64,000 nt of DNA from JBKPNJ01 sp963695705 (GCA_963695705.1 CAVOHB010000009.1:186001-250000), one strand, 5' to 3'. Positions 27,762 to 37,561 are shown, numbered from the stretch's first letter. A program made the numbers and translations. Notes: a model not told the origin generated them from the sequence alone.

Positions 27762-29012
27762 ATGGCAGTCGACCATGTGACGGCGATCCTCGACGGTCTG
27801 GACTCGATCCGGTCCTGGCAGGAGGACTTCTACCGCGATCTGCACGCTCACCCCGAACTCTCGCATCAAGAGCGCCGTACGGCAGCGAACGTCGCTGCCC
27901 GGCTTCGTGAGGACGGGTGCGTCGTCCACGAGCAGGTCGGCGGCACTGGCGTGGTCGGAGTGCTCAGCAACGGTGACGGTCCGACAGTCTTGTTGCGCGC
28001 CGACATGGACGCCCTTCCGGTCCGCGAGGAGACCGGCCTGGCGTACGCCAGCAAGGACACTGCTGGGGAGGGCGACGAGCTGATGCCGGTGATGCATGCC
28101 TGTGGCCACGATGTGCACGTCACCTGCCTGCTCGGGGCCGTCGCACTTATGGCGCAGGCGCGCGAGCATTGGTTGGGAACGCTCGTTGCTGTGTTTCAGC
28201 CCGCCGAGGAGACCGCCGACGGGGCGAAGGGAATGCTCGAGCAAGGCCTGGCGTCCATCGTGGGTCAAGTGGATGTAGCCATGGCACAGCATGTGCTCCC
28301 GATGGCAGCGGGCCACGTCGGCACCCGAGTGGGGCCGACCCTTTCGGCGGCCGACAGCATGCGGGTCACCGTGTACGGGCGCGGTGCGCACGGCTCCATG
28401 CCGCAGGCGGCGGTCGATCCGGTGGTGCTGGCCGCGATGATCGTCGTCCGGCTGCAAACCGTCGTGTCCCGCGAGGTGACACCAGGTGAGGCCGCCGTCC
28501 TCACAGTCGGAAGCATCGCGGCGGGCTCAAAGAGCAATGTGATCCCGGACCACGCGGTGCTTCAACTCAACGTTCGGACGTACAACGACGGCACCCGGTC
28601 GGTGATCCTGGACGCGATCGAACGCATCGTACGAGCGGAGTGTCAGGCATCGCGCTCACCTCGCGAGCCAGAGTTCGAACGGTTCGAGAGGTACCCCCTG
28701 ACGGACAACGACGCGGAGGTGACTCGTCGAGTCAGCGGCGCCTTCGCGAGTTTCTTCGGTGAGAGGGCGGCCCGGTTGCCTGCCCAGAGTGCGAGCGAGG
28801 ATTTCAGCGACATCCCCGAGGGGATAGGTGCGCCGTATACATACTGGGGTATCGGCGGCATCGACGCCGAGGTGTACCGGGCGGCCATGGAAGCGGACCG
28901 AGTCACGCAGGACATTCCCGTGAACCACTCGTCATACTTCTCCCCTGTTATCCAACCCACGCTGGACACGGGGACTCAGGCGCTCGCAGTCGCCGCACTC
29001 GCGTGGCTTTGA
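27762..29012 (+). CDS. M20-family amidohydrolase (hippurate/N-acyl-amino-acid hydrolase type)
   Basis: 416 residues from ATG 27762, six bases after AGGAG; ATG 27732 is an alternative. Two-metal peptidase-like enzyme that cleaves N-acyl amino acids or similar amides in the cytoplasm. Metal and catalytic blocks: HAHPELSHQE, LLRADMDALPV, MHACGHDVHV, FQPAEETADGAKGML. The lid domain has the GRGAHGSMP motif. The C-terminal metal His is in PVNHSSYFSPV. The substrate is not defined; control by the PucR protein is inferred from the divergent layout. Confidence 0.93.
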   Translation: MAVDHVTAILDGLDSIRSWQEDFYRDLHAHPELSHQERRTAANVAARLREDGCVVHEQVGGTGVVGVLSNGDGPTVLLRADMDALPVREETGLAYASKDTAGEGDELMPVMHACGHDVHVTCLLGAVALMAQAREHWLGTLVAVFQPAEETADGAKGMLEQGLASIVGQVDVAMAQHVLPMAAGHVGTRVGPTLSAADSMRVTVYGRGAHGSMPQAAVDPVVLAAMIVVRLQTVVSREVTPGEAAVLTVGSIAAGSKSNVIPDHAVLQLNVRTYNDGTRSVILDAIERIVRAECQASRSPREPEFERFERYPLTDNDAEVTRRVSGAFASFFGERAARLPAQSASEDFSDIPEGIGAPYTYWGIGGIDAEVYRAAMEADRVTQDIPVNHSSYFSPVIQPTLDTGTQALAVAALAWL

Positions 29013-29770
29013 CCGCCTAGGAGCACCCGCCGCCTGCCTCTACGCATCGTCGCCGTGAGGAGCCTCCAGGCAGATGAAAGCCAACGCGAGTCACCGCACT
29101 GGCCCTTGCAGGGCTTCGATTATTGCTCACTGTCGGCAACAACCAAGGATGGCAGTTGGCCGGTCTCCGGCCTGTCGGCAAGTGCCCCACTTGGGCATGA
29201 TCGGTACATCGTCGCCCGTTCATCGCAGCTTCTAGCCACTGGACGAGCACAAGAGGAAGGCTGTCCACATGAGATGTACCAAGGCCCCGCCGAACAAGCC
29301 CGCAGCTCGGAGGCGCTAACCGCAACTGCCGCATCCTGCCACAGGACGCAGGGACAGCGACCTTGAGGATGTACGGCCGCTTACCACCTCGGCGCTTGCG
29401 CAGTCGTCGAGGCTGCTGGGAGCCCTCCGGCAAAACTTGCCGGAGGGCTCCGAGTGTTCCGTTATCGAGGTCCGTAGTGAAACTGAGCCCGCGGTCTGTT
29501 CCTGGTTCGGCCGTTGGGCAGCCGTCGCATCACGGAAGTGAGCGCCTCGGACTGACGGTGTTGGACGAATGCGACAGTCGAATGGCGGCCGACGTTTGAA
29601 GCCTCCAAGGGGACCCGGGCGCTGCCGCGACTAGTGAGCTAAGTGGGGCGGCGCAGTTCACCGTGACCAGGCTCCCGCCCTCGGACGGTCCGAGCCAGGG
29701 TGCAGGAATCGCGAGATGGCGACGGCCCTGTTGGAGATTCGTGTCGCACCACGATCGGGAAGGAAAGGCA
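29013..29770. other. Non-coding or decayed stretch
   Basis: Apart from the hairpin at 29420-29450, I find no supported gene. Its 3' end has the ribosome site of the next USP gene. Confidence 0.4.
29420..29450 (+). terminator. Perfect 14-base-pair hairpin
   Basis: GAGCCCTCCGGCAA and TTGCCGGAGGGCTC pair perfectly around loop AAC. It is the strongest stem I found in the window. The downstream GTGTTCCGTTAT is only weakly T-rich. It lies about 400 bases after the M20 hydrolase, so it may serve a lost gene or work in both directions. Confidence 0.7.
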
Positions 29771-30319
29771 ATGACAGTCAACCAGGAGGTTTCGGGACAG
29801 GTCGGACCAGGCACTACGGGCGACCGGGATGCAGCGCCCCATGTGGGTCGGATCGTGGTTGGCGTCGACGGGTCAACACGTTCCATGGCGGCCTTGAAAT
29901 GGGCGCAGCAGGAGGCCATCCTGCGGGGTGGCAGCGTGCATGCGGTGATGGCCTGGCAAACCCCCCAGGCCTACGGGGCCACGGACGTATGGGGGCTGAG
30001 TATGGATCCGTCGCTGGACACAGACAACAGCCAGGCGTCCGCAGCAGCGGCCGACGCAGTTAGGCTCGCCGAGTTGGCAGGGCCGTCGAGGGATGCGCCG
30101 ACGACGTGGGAGGCGATCGCGGGACATCCAGCGCATGTGCTTCTTGGCTCCGCCGAAGACGCAGATCTCTTGGTGGTGGGGTCGCGTGGGCGCGGTGGAT
30201 TCACGGGGATGTTGTTGGGTTCGGTGAGCCAATATGTGGTAGCACACGCAAAGTGCCCCGTCGTTGTGGTACCGGACTCGACCCGCCGCCACGCCGCCGT
30301 AGCGGCCGCAATGTCATGA
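29771..30319 (+). CDS. Universal stress protein
   Basis: 182 residues from ATG 29771. After a 25-residue leader comes RIVVGVDGSTRSMAALKWA, the USP start, and near the end LLVVGSRGRGGFTGMLLGSV with the ATP-binding G-2x-G-9x-G-S pattern, then CPVVVVP. The intact loop suggests an ATP-binding USP of the UspFG/Rv2623 type. It stands alone between two non-coding stretches. Confidence 0.92.
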   Translation: MTVNQEVSGQVGPGTTGDRDAAPHVGRIVVGVDGSTRSMAALKWAQQEAILRGGSVHAVMAWQTPQAYGATDVWGLSMDPSLDTDNSQASAAAADAVRLAELAGPSRDAPTTWEAIAGHPAHVLLGSAEDADLLVVGSRGRGGFTGMLLGSVSQYVVAHAKCPVVVVPDSTRRHAAVAAAMS

Positions 30320-31487
30320 ATACCGTGAGGCCCTGTCAGCGGAATGCCTGCCCAGATGTGTCGAACGGGCAGCTTCGATTCATAGCCGCCGTAGCCATTG
30401 AGGATGCCGGTCCGGTGGCAACAAGCCGGAGTCGTCTGTGACCGCAGCGACGTGCGGCTACCCGACACACCGACTCGTGCATCGTTCCTTCCCAGCATCG
30501 GCAATCGCGGGCCAGTACACCTTCCGTCTGCGCGCCTGTTCGCCCTCGCCACATCCGCTTACCGTGGTATCGATGCCCGGCGGCAGAGCCAGTTCGCCAG
30601 GCTCACCTGTCAGGAGGCGACATGGAATTCTTTGGTGCTGCCGCGGCCGAGTCCGAGCCCGCGCGCGACTTCAGCCAAACCCCAACTCCCAAAGCCGGTC
30701 CGCCCGCCTCGGAAGTCACCCAGCCTCGTGGCGTAGACCAGTATCGACAGCCACAGCAGCATGACTCACGCCAGGGCGACCGGTCATCCGCCGCGCTTCT
30801 CCGTCCACGTGCCACTCTGATGCCACTCCGCCGCGCAGAGTGCCGCGCTTCATGTGCCTTCGGTGCGGAAACCGAACGGCACCACCGACGGCTGAAGGCA
30901 ATCGAGGATGACCCTGCTGCGCTTCTGGAACTCATGGAGCTCGCGCGGTTACCTGGCCGGAGCTGGATTATTCGGAGACGCCCATCATTCCTCCAGACCT
31001 ATGGGGCATCTTTTTCGAGAGTCATCGTTGGGCGCGACCTCAGCGCGTGGGACAGATGTTCAGCGTCGCGATGGATATCTTCATGATGGCAATGCGTGGG
31101 GGAAAGCAGCGACGGGCAGGGAGCGACCACAGATGTCGGTCAGGTCAGGCTGTCCAGGAGGTGCTTTCGGACGACCTTCGAGCAATCCGTCAGCTCAGCG
31201 TTCATCCCGTAACGATTGTCGTGACTGACGAGGCGCTCTGCTTTCCCGTTTATCGGACCGGCGAGGGTAGTGACCGGCCATCTGAACGTAAGAGCCCTCC
31301 AGCAATGAGACAATCGCGACTGTTGCGCCTAGATTCACCGCGGGATTCCAGACAGAGCCACAGGTGATGATCGCTACGTTCGGCTATGTGTGTCATCCAT
31401 GGTTCGGTTGGTCACTACGGAGGTGAGAACCCCTAGAGACGCAAGATCAACCGGCGCTTGCCAGAATTCGGCGAAAAGGGGGCACCT
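30320..31487. other. Degraded stretch with a coding remnant
   Basis: About 1.17 kb with no intact gene. A frame from about 30945 reads PELDYSETPIIPPDLWG and IFFESHRWARPQRVGQ, then MFSVAMDIFMMAMRGGKQRR, which looks like real protein but matches no family I know. A frame starting at 30622 after AGGAGGCGAC has a good ribosome site but breaks off without recognisable domain. Confidence 0.35.
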
Positions 31488-31859
31488 ATGTCAGACAACG
31501 AGGAGGTGCGGGTGAAGCGCATCTATGACGAACCCCACCGGCTGGACGGGAGTCGAGTTCTGGTCGACCGCCTTTGGCCACGTGGGATGACCAAGGACGC
31601 GGCCGCACTCGATGACTGGTGCAAGCAGATCGCACCATCCGCAAAATTGCGTACCTGGTATGCACACGATCGACAAAAGTTCGATGAGTTCAGCCGCCGC
31701 TATCGAGCTGAGCTGGAGCAGCCCGAGCAATTCGCGGCCCTCGGGCACCTGCGAGAAATGGCCGAAGGAGGGACCCTGACCTTGCTGACCGCGACTCGGT
31801 CTGTCGACATCAGCGAGGCCGCGGTCCTCGTGGACCTCATCAAAAGCAGGATCACCTGA
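31488..31859 (+). CDS. DUF488-family protein (YeaO-like)
   Basis: 123 residues from ATG 31488, preceded by AAAAGGGGGC. VKRIYDEPHRLDGSRVLVDR, LWPRGMTKDAAALDDW and WYAHDRQKFDEFSRRY are the signature blocks of the DUF488/YeaO group, and LTLLTATRSVDIS is the conserved C-terminal strand. The molecular function is unknown; homologues are common in stress and heavy-metal islands. An upstream start at 31458 is possible. Confidence 0.9.
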   Translation: MSDNEEVRVKRIYDEPHRLDGSRVLVDRLWPRGMTKDAAALDDWCKQIAPSAKLRTWYAHDRQKFDEFSRRYRAELEQPEQFAALGHLREMAEGGTLTLLTATRSVDISEAAVLVDLIKSRIT

Positions 31860-32076
31860 CTGTTAACAGGCATTTCGGCGTCACGACTCAGGCTCGGAAA
31901 CGCCGGTGTCAAGACACGAGGTCCAGAACATTGCCGATCAGCGGCAAGTATGTCGCTTTTCATTGGCCGGTCATCACCACTGCTATCAACGGTGTGATAC
32001 GGCAGCCTGGTGTTACGCGGCTATCCGATTATCGAAATGGTCGGCGTGGATCGCGACGTTCGCTCAGGAGGCATAG

Positions 32077-32676
32077 ATGAAGGAAGCCAGAAGCACCTGG
32101 CCGGTGATAGTCGGGGTTGACCGCACCGAGGAATCTCTGCGGGCGTGTCAATACGCGGTGGATGAAGCGAGTCGCCGCTCTTGCGACGTGCTCCTCGTGC
32201 ATGCGTATCAACCAATTCTCACAGCGACGCCGACGTCTGCACCGTTCGGCGAGGCGGCGATGCGAGGCGAGGGATATGAGATCCTGCGAATCGCAGCTCA
32301 ACACGCGAGGCACGTCAGTACGTCGTTCGTCCCCATTCAGGTCGTCCTGCGCAGGGGACCCACGGCTCAGGTCCTCGAGCAGGCGTCTCACGCTGCACAA
32401 CTCATTGTTCTAGGGAGACGGAATACCCAAGACAGCGAAGGCCAAGGAATCGGCCGGCTGGCTCGGACAGTTGCTGCTCAGGCGTCTTGCCCCGTAATCG
32501 TCGTTCCGGCCGACTGGAGGCCCGAGGTAGAGGAGGTTGGGCGGCGTACAGTCGCCGTGCCTCGAGACCGTCATCGACGCGGTGATGCACTCCCTCAGCC
32601 ACGTAGCGGGTCACGGCACAGTAGCCGCGACCAGCTGACGACGAGAAAACCCAGAAAGGCTCAGGGGACAAGATGA
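32077..32676 (+). CDS. Universal stress protein, altered C-terminus
   Basis: 199 residues, ATG after AGGAGG. WPVIVGVDRTEESLRACQYA is the USP beginning, and IVLGRRNTQDSEGQGIGRLA followed by ASCPVIVVPADW the end of the first domain. The last 50 residues are basic and unlike USP. Tandem USPs continue here with a second domain, so the tail may be a frameshifted or deleted second half. The stop overlaps the ATG of the next USP gene by four bases. Confidence 0.82.
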   Translation: MKEARSTWPVIVGVDRTEESLRACQYAVDEASRRSCDVLLVHAYQPILTATPTSAPFGEAAMRGEGYEILRIAAQHARHVSTSFVPIQVVLRRGPTAQVLEQASHAAQLIVLGRRNTQDSEGQGIGRLARTVAAQASCPVIVVPADWRPEVEEVGRRTVAVPRDRHRRGDALPQPRSGSRHSSRDQLTTRKPRKAQGTR

Positions 32677-33152
32677 CTCTTGACATTGGCGAAGGCCCGG
32701 AAGCCGAGCCGGCCACCAAGGATTGCATCGTGATCGGACACGATGGATCCGGCGGAGGAGACCAGGCATTTGCCACCGCACTGGAGCTTGCCGACCAGCT
32801 GCATGCATCCGTGGTTGTGGTGCGCGCATGGTCCATCGCGACGGCGCCACGGCCGCCAACGTGGAAGTTCGGGTACGTGTCGTCGTTCGACGAACTGGCC
32901 GAAACGGTCCGTGACCGCCTCGTCAGAGACATAGCGACCCACCAAAAACGATTCCCCGCGGTTGACGTCGAACCCCGCGCCGTTCAGGGCAGCCCAGCGA
33001 AGAACCTCATCGCTAGCTCGAGAGACGCTCGAATGCTCGTCGTCGGGGCACGCGGGCTGGGTGGCTTCGCCGGCATGGTTCTCGGCTCCGTCAGCGACCA
33101 ATGCATCCGACAGGCAGCGTGTCCGGTCTTGGTGGTCCGGACACGCGACTGA
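32673..33152 (+). CDS. Universal stress protein
   Basis: 159 residues, translationally coupled to the previous USP gene. CIVIGHDGSGGGDQAFATAL starts the domain, and MLVVGARGLGGFAGMVLGSV carries the ATP-binding loop, followed by CPVLVV. The two genes form a USP pair. Confidence 0.92.
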   Translation: MTLDIGEGPEAEPATKDCIVIGHDGSGGGDQAFATALELADQLHASVVVVRAWSIATAPRPPTWKFGYVSSFDELAETVRDRLVRDIATHQKRFPAVDVEPRAVQGSPAKNLIASSRDARMLVVGARGLGGFAGMVLGSVSDQCIRQAACPVLVVRTRD

Positions 33153-33875
33153 GGGCCAGGAGGGTGACGGCCATGACCCCGCGGTCACGATCGAACGTAC
33201 GATCCGAAGTGGATGATTTCCGGAGAGCTCAGCCGAGACGACGTCCTAGTGCTCCGTCGACTGCGGCGATGCCGGGGAGTAGGGCCGAAGCGCTAGAACC
33301 GCCGAGATTCCGGATGAGGGAGAGGTAGTCATGCAAGCCACTCCTAGCCTCACTGGTCCCTCGACACAGATGCGACTCGTAATCTACCCGGTGCTCGTCC
33401 CCTCATTTCATCGTGCCTCGGCACCGAGTCCAGGCGACGTTACCCATCAGGACGCTGCAGACCTGCACAGCTAGCCTCGGGCGCTTCATCTCGTCCTGGT
33501 CGAACCACCGCCGGACCGGACGCGGCGCTCTCGACGACAACGGACTCGAAGCGGTCAACGCTTATTCAACGGAAACCCCGGCGCAAGTCGTCGTTGCGTG
33601 GCAAGACGCAGCGAACGATGTCGAGATGCTCTAGAACATCCCCGCAGGTGAGAGCCCAGATTCGCAAGTCCTGGCAAGACTGGACAGGTCTGGTAGTCCT
33701 TCAGCTGGTCCAGCCACAGGCGTTCGGTGGCCTTGGCGTTGGTCTGAGCGGTCTGCACCAGGTCGCAAACGTCATCCCACGACCAGTGCCCAACGGGCAC
33801 GCCGCCCACATCGGCGGGCATGACCTCCCGTGCTAACGGCTCGGTGGAGTCCGACGGCGCCGTGCGCGCCTTTCG
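33153..33875. other. Non-coding or decayed stretch
   Basis: About 720 bases. A minus frame (33555-33821) reads TNAKATERLWLDQLKDYQT and may be debris, but I cannot assign it. Nothing else is supported. Confidence 0.35.
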
Positions 33876-34970
33876 TCAGTCTCCGAGCTCGATAAAGAAC
33901 GACCGGAGGTCGTCGGCCACCAGCTGCGGCGCCTCTGCGGCGGCGAAATGGCCGCCTCGCGGCATCCGCGTGTAGCGGCGCACGTCGTAGAGCCGCTCGA
34001 CCCACTCGCGCGGCGGAGTGCCCTCGAAGGCGTGCACGTGGTCAAAGACCGCCAGGGCGGTCGGCACCGCAGCGTACTCCTCGGGCCCGATCGGCGGGTT
34101 GGACCAGCGGTTGTCAAGGTAGTCGCGCATCGAGGACCCGATCGTGCCGGTCAGCCAATAGGTGGTCAGCACTGTCAGCAGGACTCCGCGCGGGAGGCGG
34201 GCGAGGTCGCCGCCGGAGTCGGACCACCGCACCCACTTCTCGATGACCCAGGCCGCCAGGCCGGCTGGTGAGTCGGTCAGCCCGTAGGCGACCGTCAGCG
34301 GCCGCGTCGACTGGATGGCGCTGTAGCCGCGCTCGACCTCGTCCCACGCCGCGACGTCGCGCTGGTAGGAGCGCTCGGCCTCGCTGAGCGGCCGGTGACC
34401 GAGGTGGGGCGTGTTGTCGAGGTTGGTCAGATGGAGACCGGTCATCCGGTCCGGTTCCTGGATCGCCATGAACGTCGACACCGCGGCCCCGAAGTCGGTT
34501 CCGTGCGCGCCGTACCTCTCATAGCCGAGGCCCTGCATCAAGCGGTGCCACAGCCGCGCGGTGTCTCGCGTCGTGTGCGGACCGCTCGGAGCGTCGGAGA
34601 AGCCGTAGCCGGGCAGTGAGGGGATCACCAGGTCGAAGCCGTCCAGCAGGGGGACCAGCGGCAGCATCTCGGCGAACGTGCTTGGCCAGCCGTGGGTGAG
34701 GATCAACGGCGCGCCCCCACGCCGGACGTGGACGAAGTGGACGCGGAGGCCGTCTAGATCGGCGCGGAAGTGGGAGAGCTCGGCGAGTTCCGGCGGAGGC
34801 CAGGAGAACCGCGCCCAGTCATCGAGGAACTCTCGCAACGCACCGAGCTCGGTGCCGTGGGACCACGGGTCGCATGGCGCCGGCTCGGGGAAGCGCGTGC
34901 GGGCGATCCGCTCCCGCAGGTCGGCGATGCCCATCTCGTCGGAGTCGATGCACAGCGGCTCAATATCCAC
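33876..34970 (-). CDS. Epoxide hydrolase family protein (EHN + alpha/beta hydrolase)
   Basis: 364 residues. The N-terminal EHN domain (DLRERIARTRFPEP, FSWPPPELAELSHF) leads into an alpha/beta hydrolase: oxyanion HGWP, nucleophile Asp in GAHGTDFGAAVST, and the C-terminal His in PRGGHFAAAEAP. This is the layout of microsomal-type epoxide hydrolases, which open epoxides to diols. It is a complete gene without obvious operon partner. Confidence 0.92.
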   Translation of the reverse strand: MDIEPLCIDSDEMGIADLRERIARTRFPEPAPCDPWSHGTELGALREFLDDWARFSWPPPELAELSHFRADLDGLRVHFVHVRRGGAPLILTHGWPSTFAEMLPLVPLLDGFDLVIPSLPGYGFSDAPSGPHTTRDTARLWHRLMQGLGYERYGAHGTDFGAAVSTFMAIQEPDRMTGLHLTNLDNTPHLGHRPLSEAERSYQRDVAAWDEVERGYSAIQSTRPLTVAYGLTDSPAGLAAWVIEKWVRWSDSGGDLARLPRGVLLTVLTTYWLTGTIGSSMRDYLDNRWSNPPIGPEEYAAVPTALAVFDHVHAFEGTPPREWVERLYDVRRYTRMPRGGHFAAAEAPQLVADDLRSFFIELGD

Positions 34971-35382
34971 CCCAGCAGGGTAGTGATCGGCACCGACAGT
35001 AGCGCCGCGCGTCAGAAGTTCCTAGGCCCTTCGTTGTCGTCGCTCGCAGGAGCCCAACTACAGCCGACGCTGCTCCGCCTCGCGGAGCACGCACCCTGAA
35101 GACGCCAAAGGCATCCGGGGACAGCCGGTGCCTGCAAAGCGGTCGCCCGGAGGGCATCGCGACGCCGCATGGGGATGGCCGTACGGGACCCAGTTCCCCG
35201 CTTGGGCAAGAGCCCGTGCGCCTGGGTCGCATAGGGCTCATGGCACTCAGCATGGAGATCTGTCTGAGACGTCTCGTCGAGCGCCGCACGGACGTCTCGC
35301 AGAATGCTCAGAGGCAGTTGTAGCGGCGGCTCATCCGGCTGGTAGGTCGTCAGCACGGGATAGTCGACCCCCGGCGTAGCGG
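34971..35382. other. Degraded stretch upstream of the epoxide hydrolase gene
   Basis: A minus frame reads through this stretch and contains YPVLTTYQPDEPPLQLPL and ILRDVRAALDE, possibly from a lost gene next to the RidA remnant. I cannot assign it. Confidence 0.35.
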
Positions 35383-35790
35383 TCATCTCGATGTGGCAGC
35401 CCAGCACGTGATGCACGACTCGACCGCGCCGAACACTTCGCCAAGGAACTCGAAGGCCCCGTTGGCGATCTTCGGCTGTGCGGTGAAGCCGGGTTCCGAG
35501 GCCATGAAGACGATGACTTTGACGACGCGCTTGATGGCCGAGAGCGCACCGACCTGCTTCTTGATGGCGGCCAGGGCGTTCAGCCTGCACTGCCGGGCGG
35601 CGGCGTACCCCGCCTCCTCGGACACGGCCCCGCCGAGCTTGCCGGGCGTCATCAGCTGACCGTCCTTCATGGGCAGCTGTCCGGAGGTGAACACGCGGTC
35701 GCCGTCACGCACGGCGGACTGGTAGACCATCACGGGCGGCACCACGTCAGGGACTGTGATGCCGAGCTCGGCCAGCTTGGGTTCATGCCT
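35383..35790 (-). pseudogene. RidA/YjgF-family remnant
   Basis: Reads LAELGITVPDVVPPVMVYQ then RVFTSGQLPMKDGQL, KLGGAVSEEAGYAAARQC, NALAAIKKQVGAL and FEFLGEVFGAV, all RidA-like. After EVFGAV the family C-terminus (including the substrate-binding Arg segment) is replaced by an unrelated short tail, and no start codon is found at the right place. RidA proteins deaminate reactive enamines. Here the gene is broken at both ends. Confidence 0.75.
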
Positions 35791-35893
35791 GGCGCGATCT
35801 GCACCAGCTCCCAGCCCTCGGAGCCGAAGTGTCGAGGATCTGCTTCGCGGCGTGCGTCAGGATCGGCGCCGTCAGGTACTCCCACTTGGTCAT
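35772..35893 (-). pseudogene. DUF4177-like small protein, frameshifted
   Basis: MTKWEYLTAPILTHAAKQIL begins at ATG 35893, then the frame is lost. One frame over, FGSEGWELVQIAPGMNP continues the family (WEY...GWELV). The 3' end runs into the RidA remnant. The same two genes are neighbours in mycobacteria and other actinobacteria, so this was once a normal pair. Confidence 0.65.
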
Positions 35894-35901
35894 GGGCGAC
35901 C

Positions 35902-36528
35902 CTACTGCCGGGCGTCGACGCCCTGGCCTGCCCGTCCGGGGTGACCCGCCTTCTGCGGGTAGAGCGTCTCGCCGCGCGCCAGCATCTCCACCATCTCGGT
36001 GATCTTGCGGGCCCGGCTCTCAGCTCGCTTCATGCTCTCGACGCGATGGATCAGCGCGAACCGGTTGGCGCTCGTGAGCACGTCGAACATCGCCTGCGCG
36101 TCCGGCTCCGCCGCGATCGCCGCGGCCAGGTCGTCGGGCGCCTGGCGGGTCGCCGGACCGGCGTACGCCGCGCCCCACCGCCCGTCGGCGCGCGCGGCCT
36201 CGACCGCGGCGCGCCCGGCGTCGGTCATCCGGCCCTGCTCCTCGAGCGTCGCCACGAGCGCGACGTTTCGCTGGGACCAGCTGCCCTTGGGGCGGCGCGG
36301 GGTGATGCGCACGGTGTAGCTGTCCTCGTCGCGCTTGCCGGCCTGGCCGTCGATCCAGCCGAAGCAGAGCAGCTCCTCGACCGCGCTCGCCCACGTGATC
36401 GTGGTGTCCGAGCCGCCCTTCTTGGTCAGCACCAGCCGCACGCCGGGCGACGTCGCGTGGTGCTCTTCGAGCCACGCCCGCAGCGCGGCCGGGTCGGTCA
36501 CGAGCAGCTCGGGCAGCAGGGTTGCCAT
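35902..36528 (-). CDS. YdeI/OmdA-type (OmpD-associated) family protein
   Basis: 208 residues. WLEEHHATSPGVRLVLTKKG, ELLCFGWIDGQAGKRDEDSY and TPRRPKGSWSQRNVALV are the YdeI signatures, and LIHRVESMKRAESRARKI is the OmdA C-terminal motif. The family has been linked to bacteriocin and metal resistance, but the biochemistry is unknown. The gene appears complete although both neighbours are broken. Confidence 0.9.
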   Translation of the reverse strand: MATLLPELLVTDPAALRAWLEEHHATSPGVRLVLTKKGGSDTTITWASAVEELLCFGWIDGQAGKRDEDSYTVRITPRRPKGSWSQRNVALVATLEEQGRMTDAGRAAVEAARADGRWGAAYAGPATRQAPDDLAAAIAAEPDAQAMFDVLTSANRFALIHRVESMKRAESRARKITEMVEMLARGETLYPQKAGHPGRAGQGVDARQ

Positions 36529-36559
36529 GGGTCCGACGCTAGCCGCGGCCGCCGACAGC

Positions 36560-37150
36560 TGCGTCGCTCAGGCGGCGAACCGGAGGAGGTCACCGAACAC
36601 GAGGTCGAGCCTGTCGTGGCCAGTGGAGGTGCTGCTGGCCAGGTTGCGGGGGCTCGGGATCGGTAGGTGTGGCCGGTAGGGGTGGTGGTCTCCATCTCGT
36701 GTCGTCGTCCTGGTCGGATCCGGGAGTGCCAGTCGGCCGCTTGTTTGGCGTGGTTGCAGGACTCGCACAGGCCTTGCCCGTTGGTCTCGTTGGTGGGGCC
36801 GCCGTCCTGGTGGGCCTGGACGTGGTCGACGTGCCGCACCGGGGCGTCGCACCACGGCGTGCGGCAGACCTGGTCGCGGAGCCGGATCAGCCGGGCGATT
36901 CCGTCGGGGAACGCCCATGCCCGTGAGTTCATCGCTAGGAGGCGGCCCGGTAGCCGGGGTGGTGGCGTCGAGCCGCCGCAAGCTCGTGTGCTCGGACCCG
37001 CCGAGGGTGAGCTCGCGGGCGAGCTCGGCGGGGATCGGGCCGTACCCGTGGAGCTCGGCAGCGACGGTTCCGCACGGTCCGACAACCCGTCCCGTCCCGA
37101 TAGACCTGTCCGAACGGCTTGCCGGGACGGGGACGTTATACGAGACGCCG
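36560..37150 (-). pseudogene. DUF222/HNH (13E12-type) endonuclease, 3' part, frameshifted
   Basis: One frame gives AAELHGYGPIPAELARELTL, another the HNH core AFPDGIARLIRLRDQVCR, RHVDHVQAHQDGGPTNETNG and LCESCNHAKQA, then TPTGHTYRSRAP. Zinc-binding Cys and the HNH residues are readable, but the N-terminal half is absent and the frame changes more than once. 13E12-type genes are multicopy, semi-mobile repeats in actinobacteria. Confidence 0.75.
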
Positions 37151-37427
37151 CTCTGCAGTAGCCCTATCTAGGCGAATTGGGCTACCCGTGGGCAGGAGAC
37201 CGACCGACGGACGGCCGAGTCCGCTTGCACGGGGTTCTGTGCTTGCTGGCTGTGCAGTCGGGCGACGACGGCACCAGTCACGGCTCTGCGATGCCGTCAG
37301 CAGTCACGACCTCCTGCGGAGCCCTCAGCGTCCGCCGACTAGGCCGGACCATGCTGAATTCCAAAAGATCCGCGTGCCCGCGGGGCAGCCGACCGGCACG
37401 AATTTGGGTCGTGCGTCTATCTGGGCC

Positions 37428-37561
37428 GATATGACGGGGTGGGTGCAGGGCGGCAGGAACGCGAAGTGGCCGCTGCCCCGCTCGGCATTGGATGCAGAGC
37501 GGGGCATGCTCCGCCCGATAAGGTGTTTGGGCTTGACAGCGATGATCCCGAAGGATGCTGG
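37428..37561. repeat. Dispersed repeat, copy A
   Basis: About 134 bases closely matching 45452-45587. The best block is AACGCGAAGTGGCCGCTGCC through CTCGGCATTGGATGCAGAGC, and both end with TTTGGGCTTGACAG then GATGCTGG. A few single-base indels separate the copies. Origin unknown. Confidence 0.7.

Noticed and set aside
30622..31086. 154-codon ORF with a good ribosome site
   Set aside because: Composition and break-up after about 30900 look like debris; no domain recognised.
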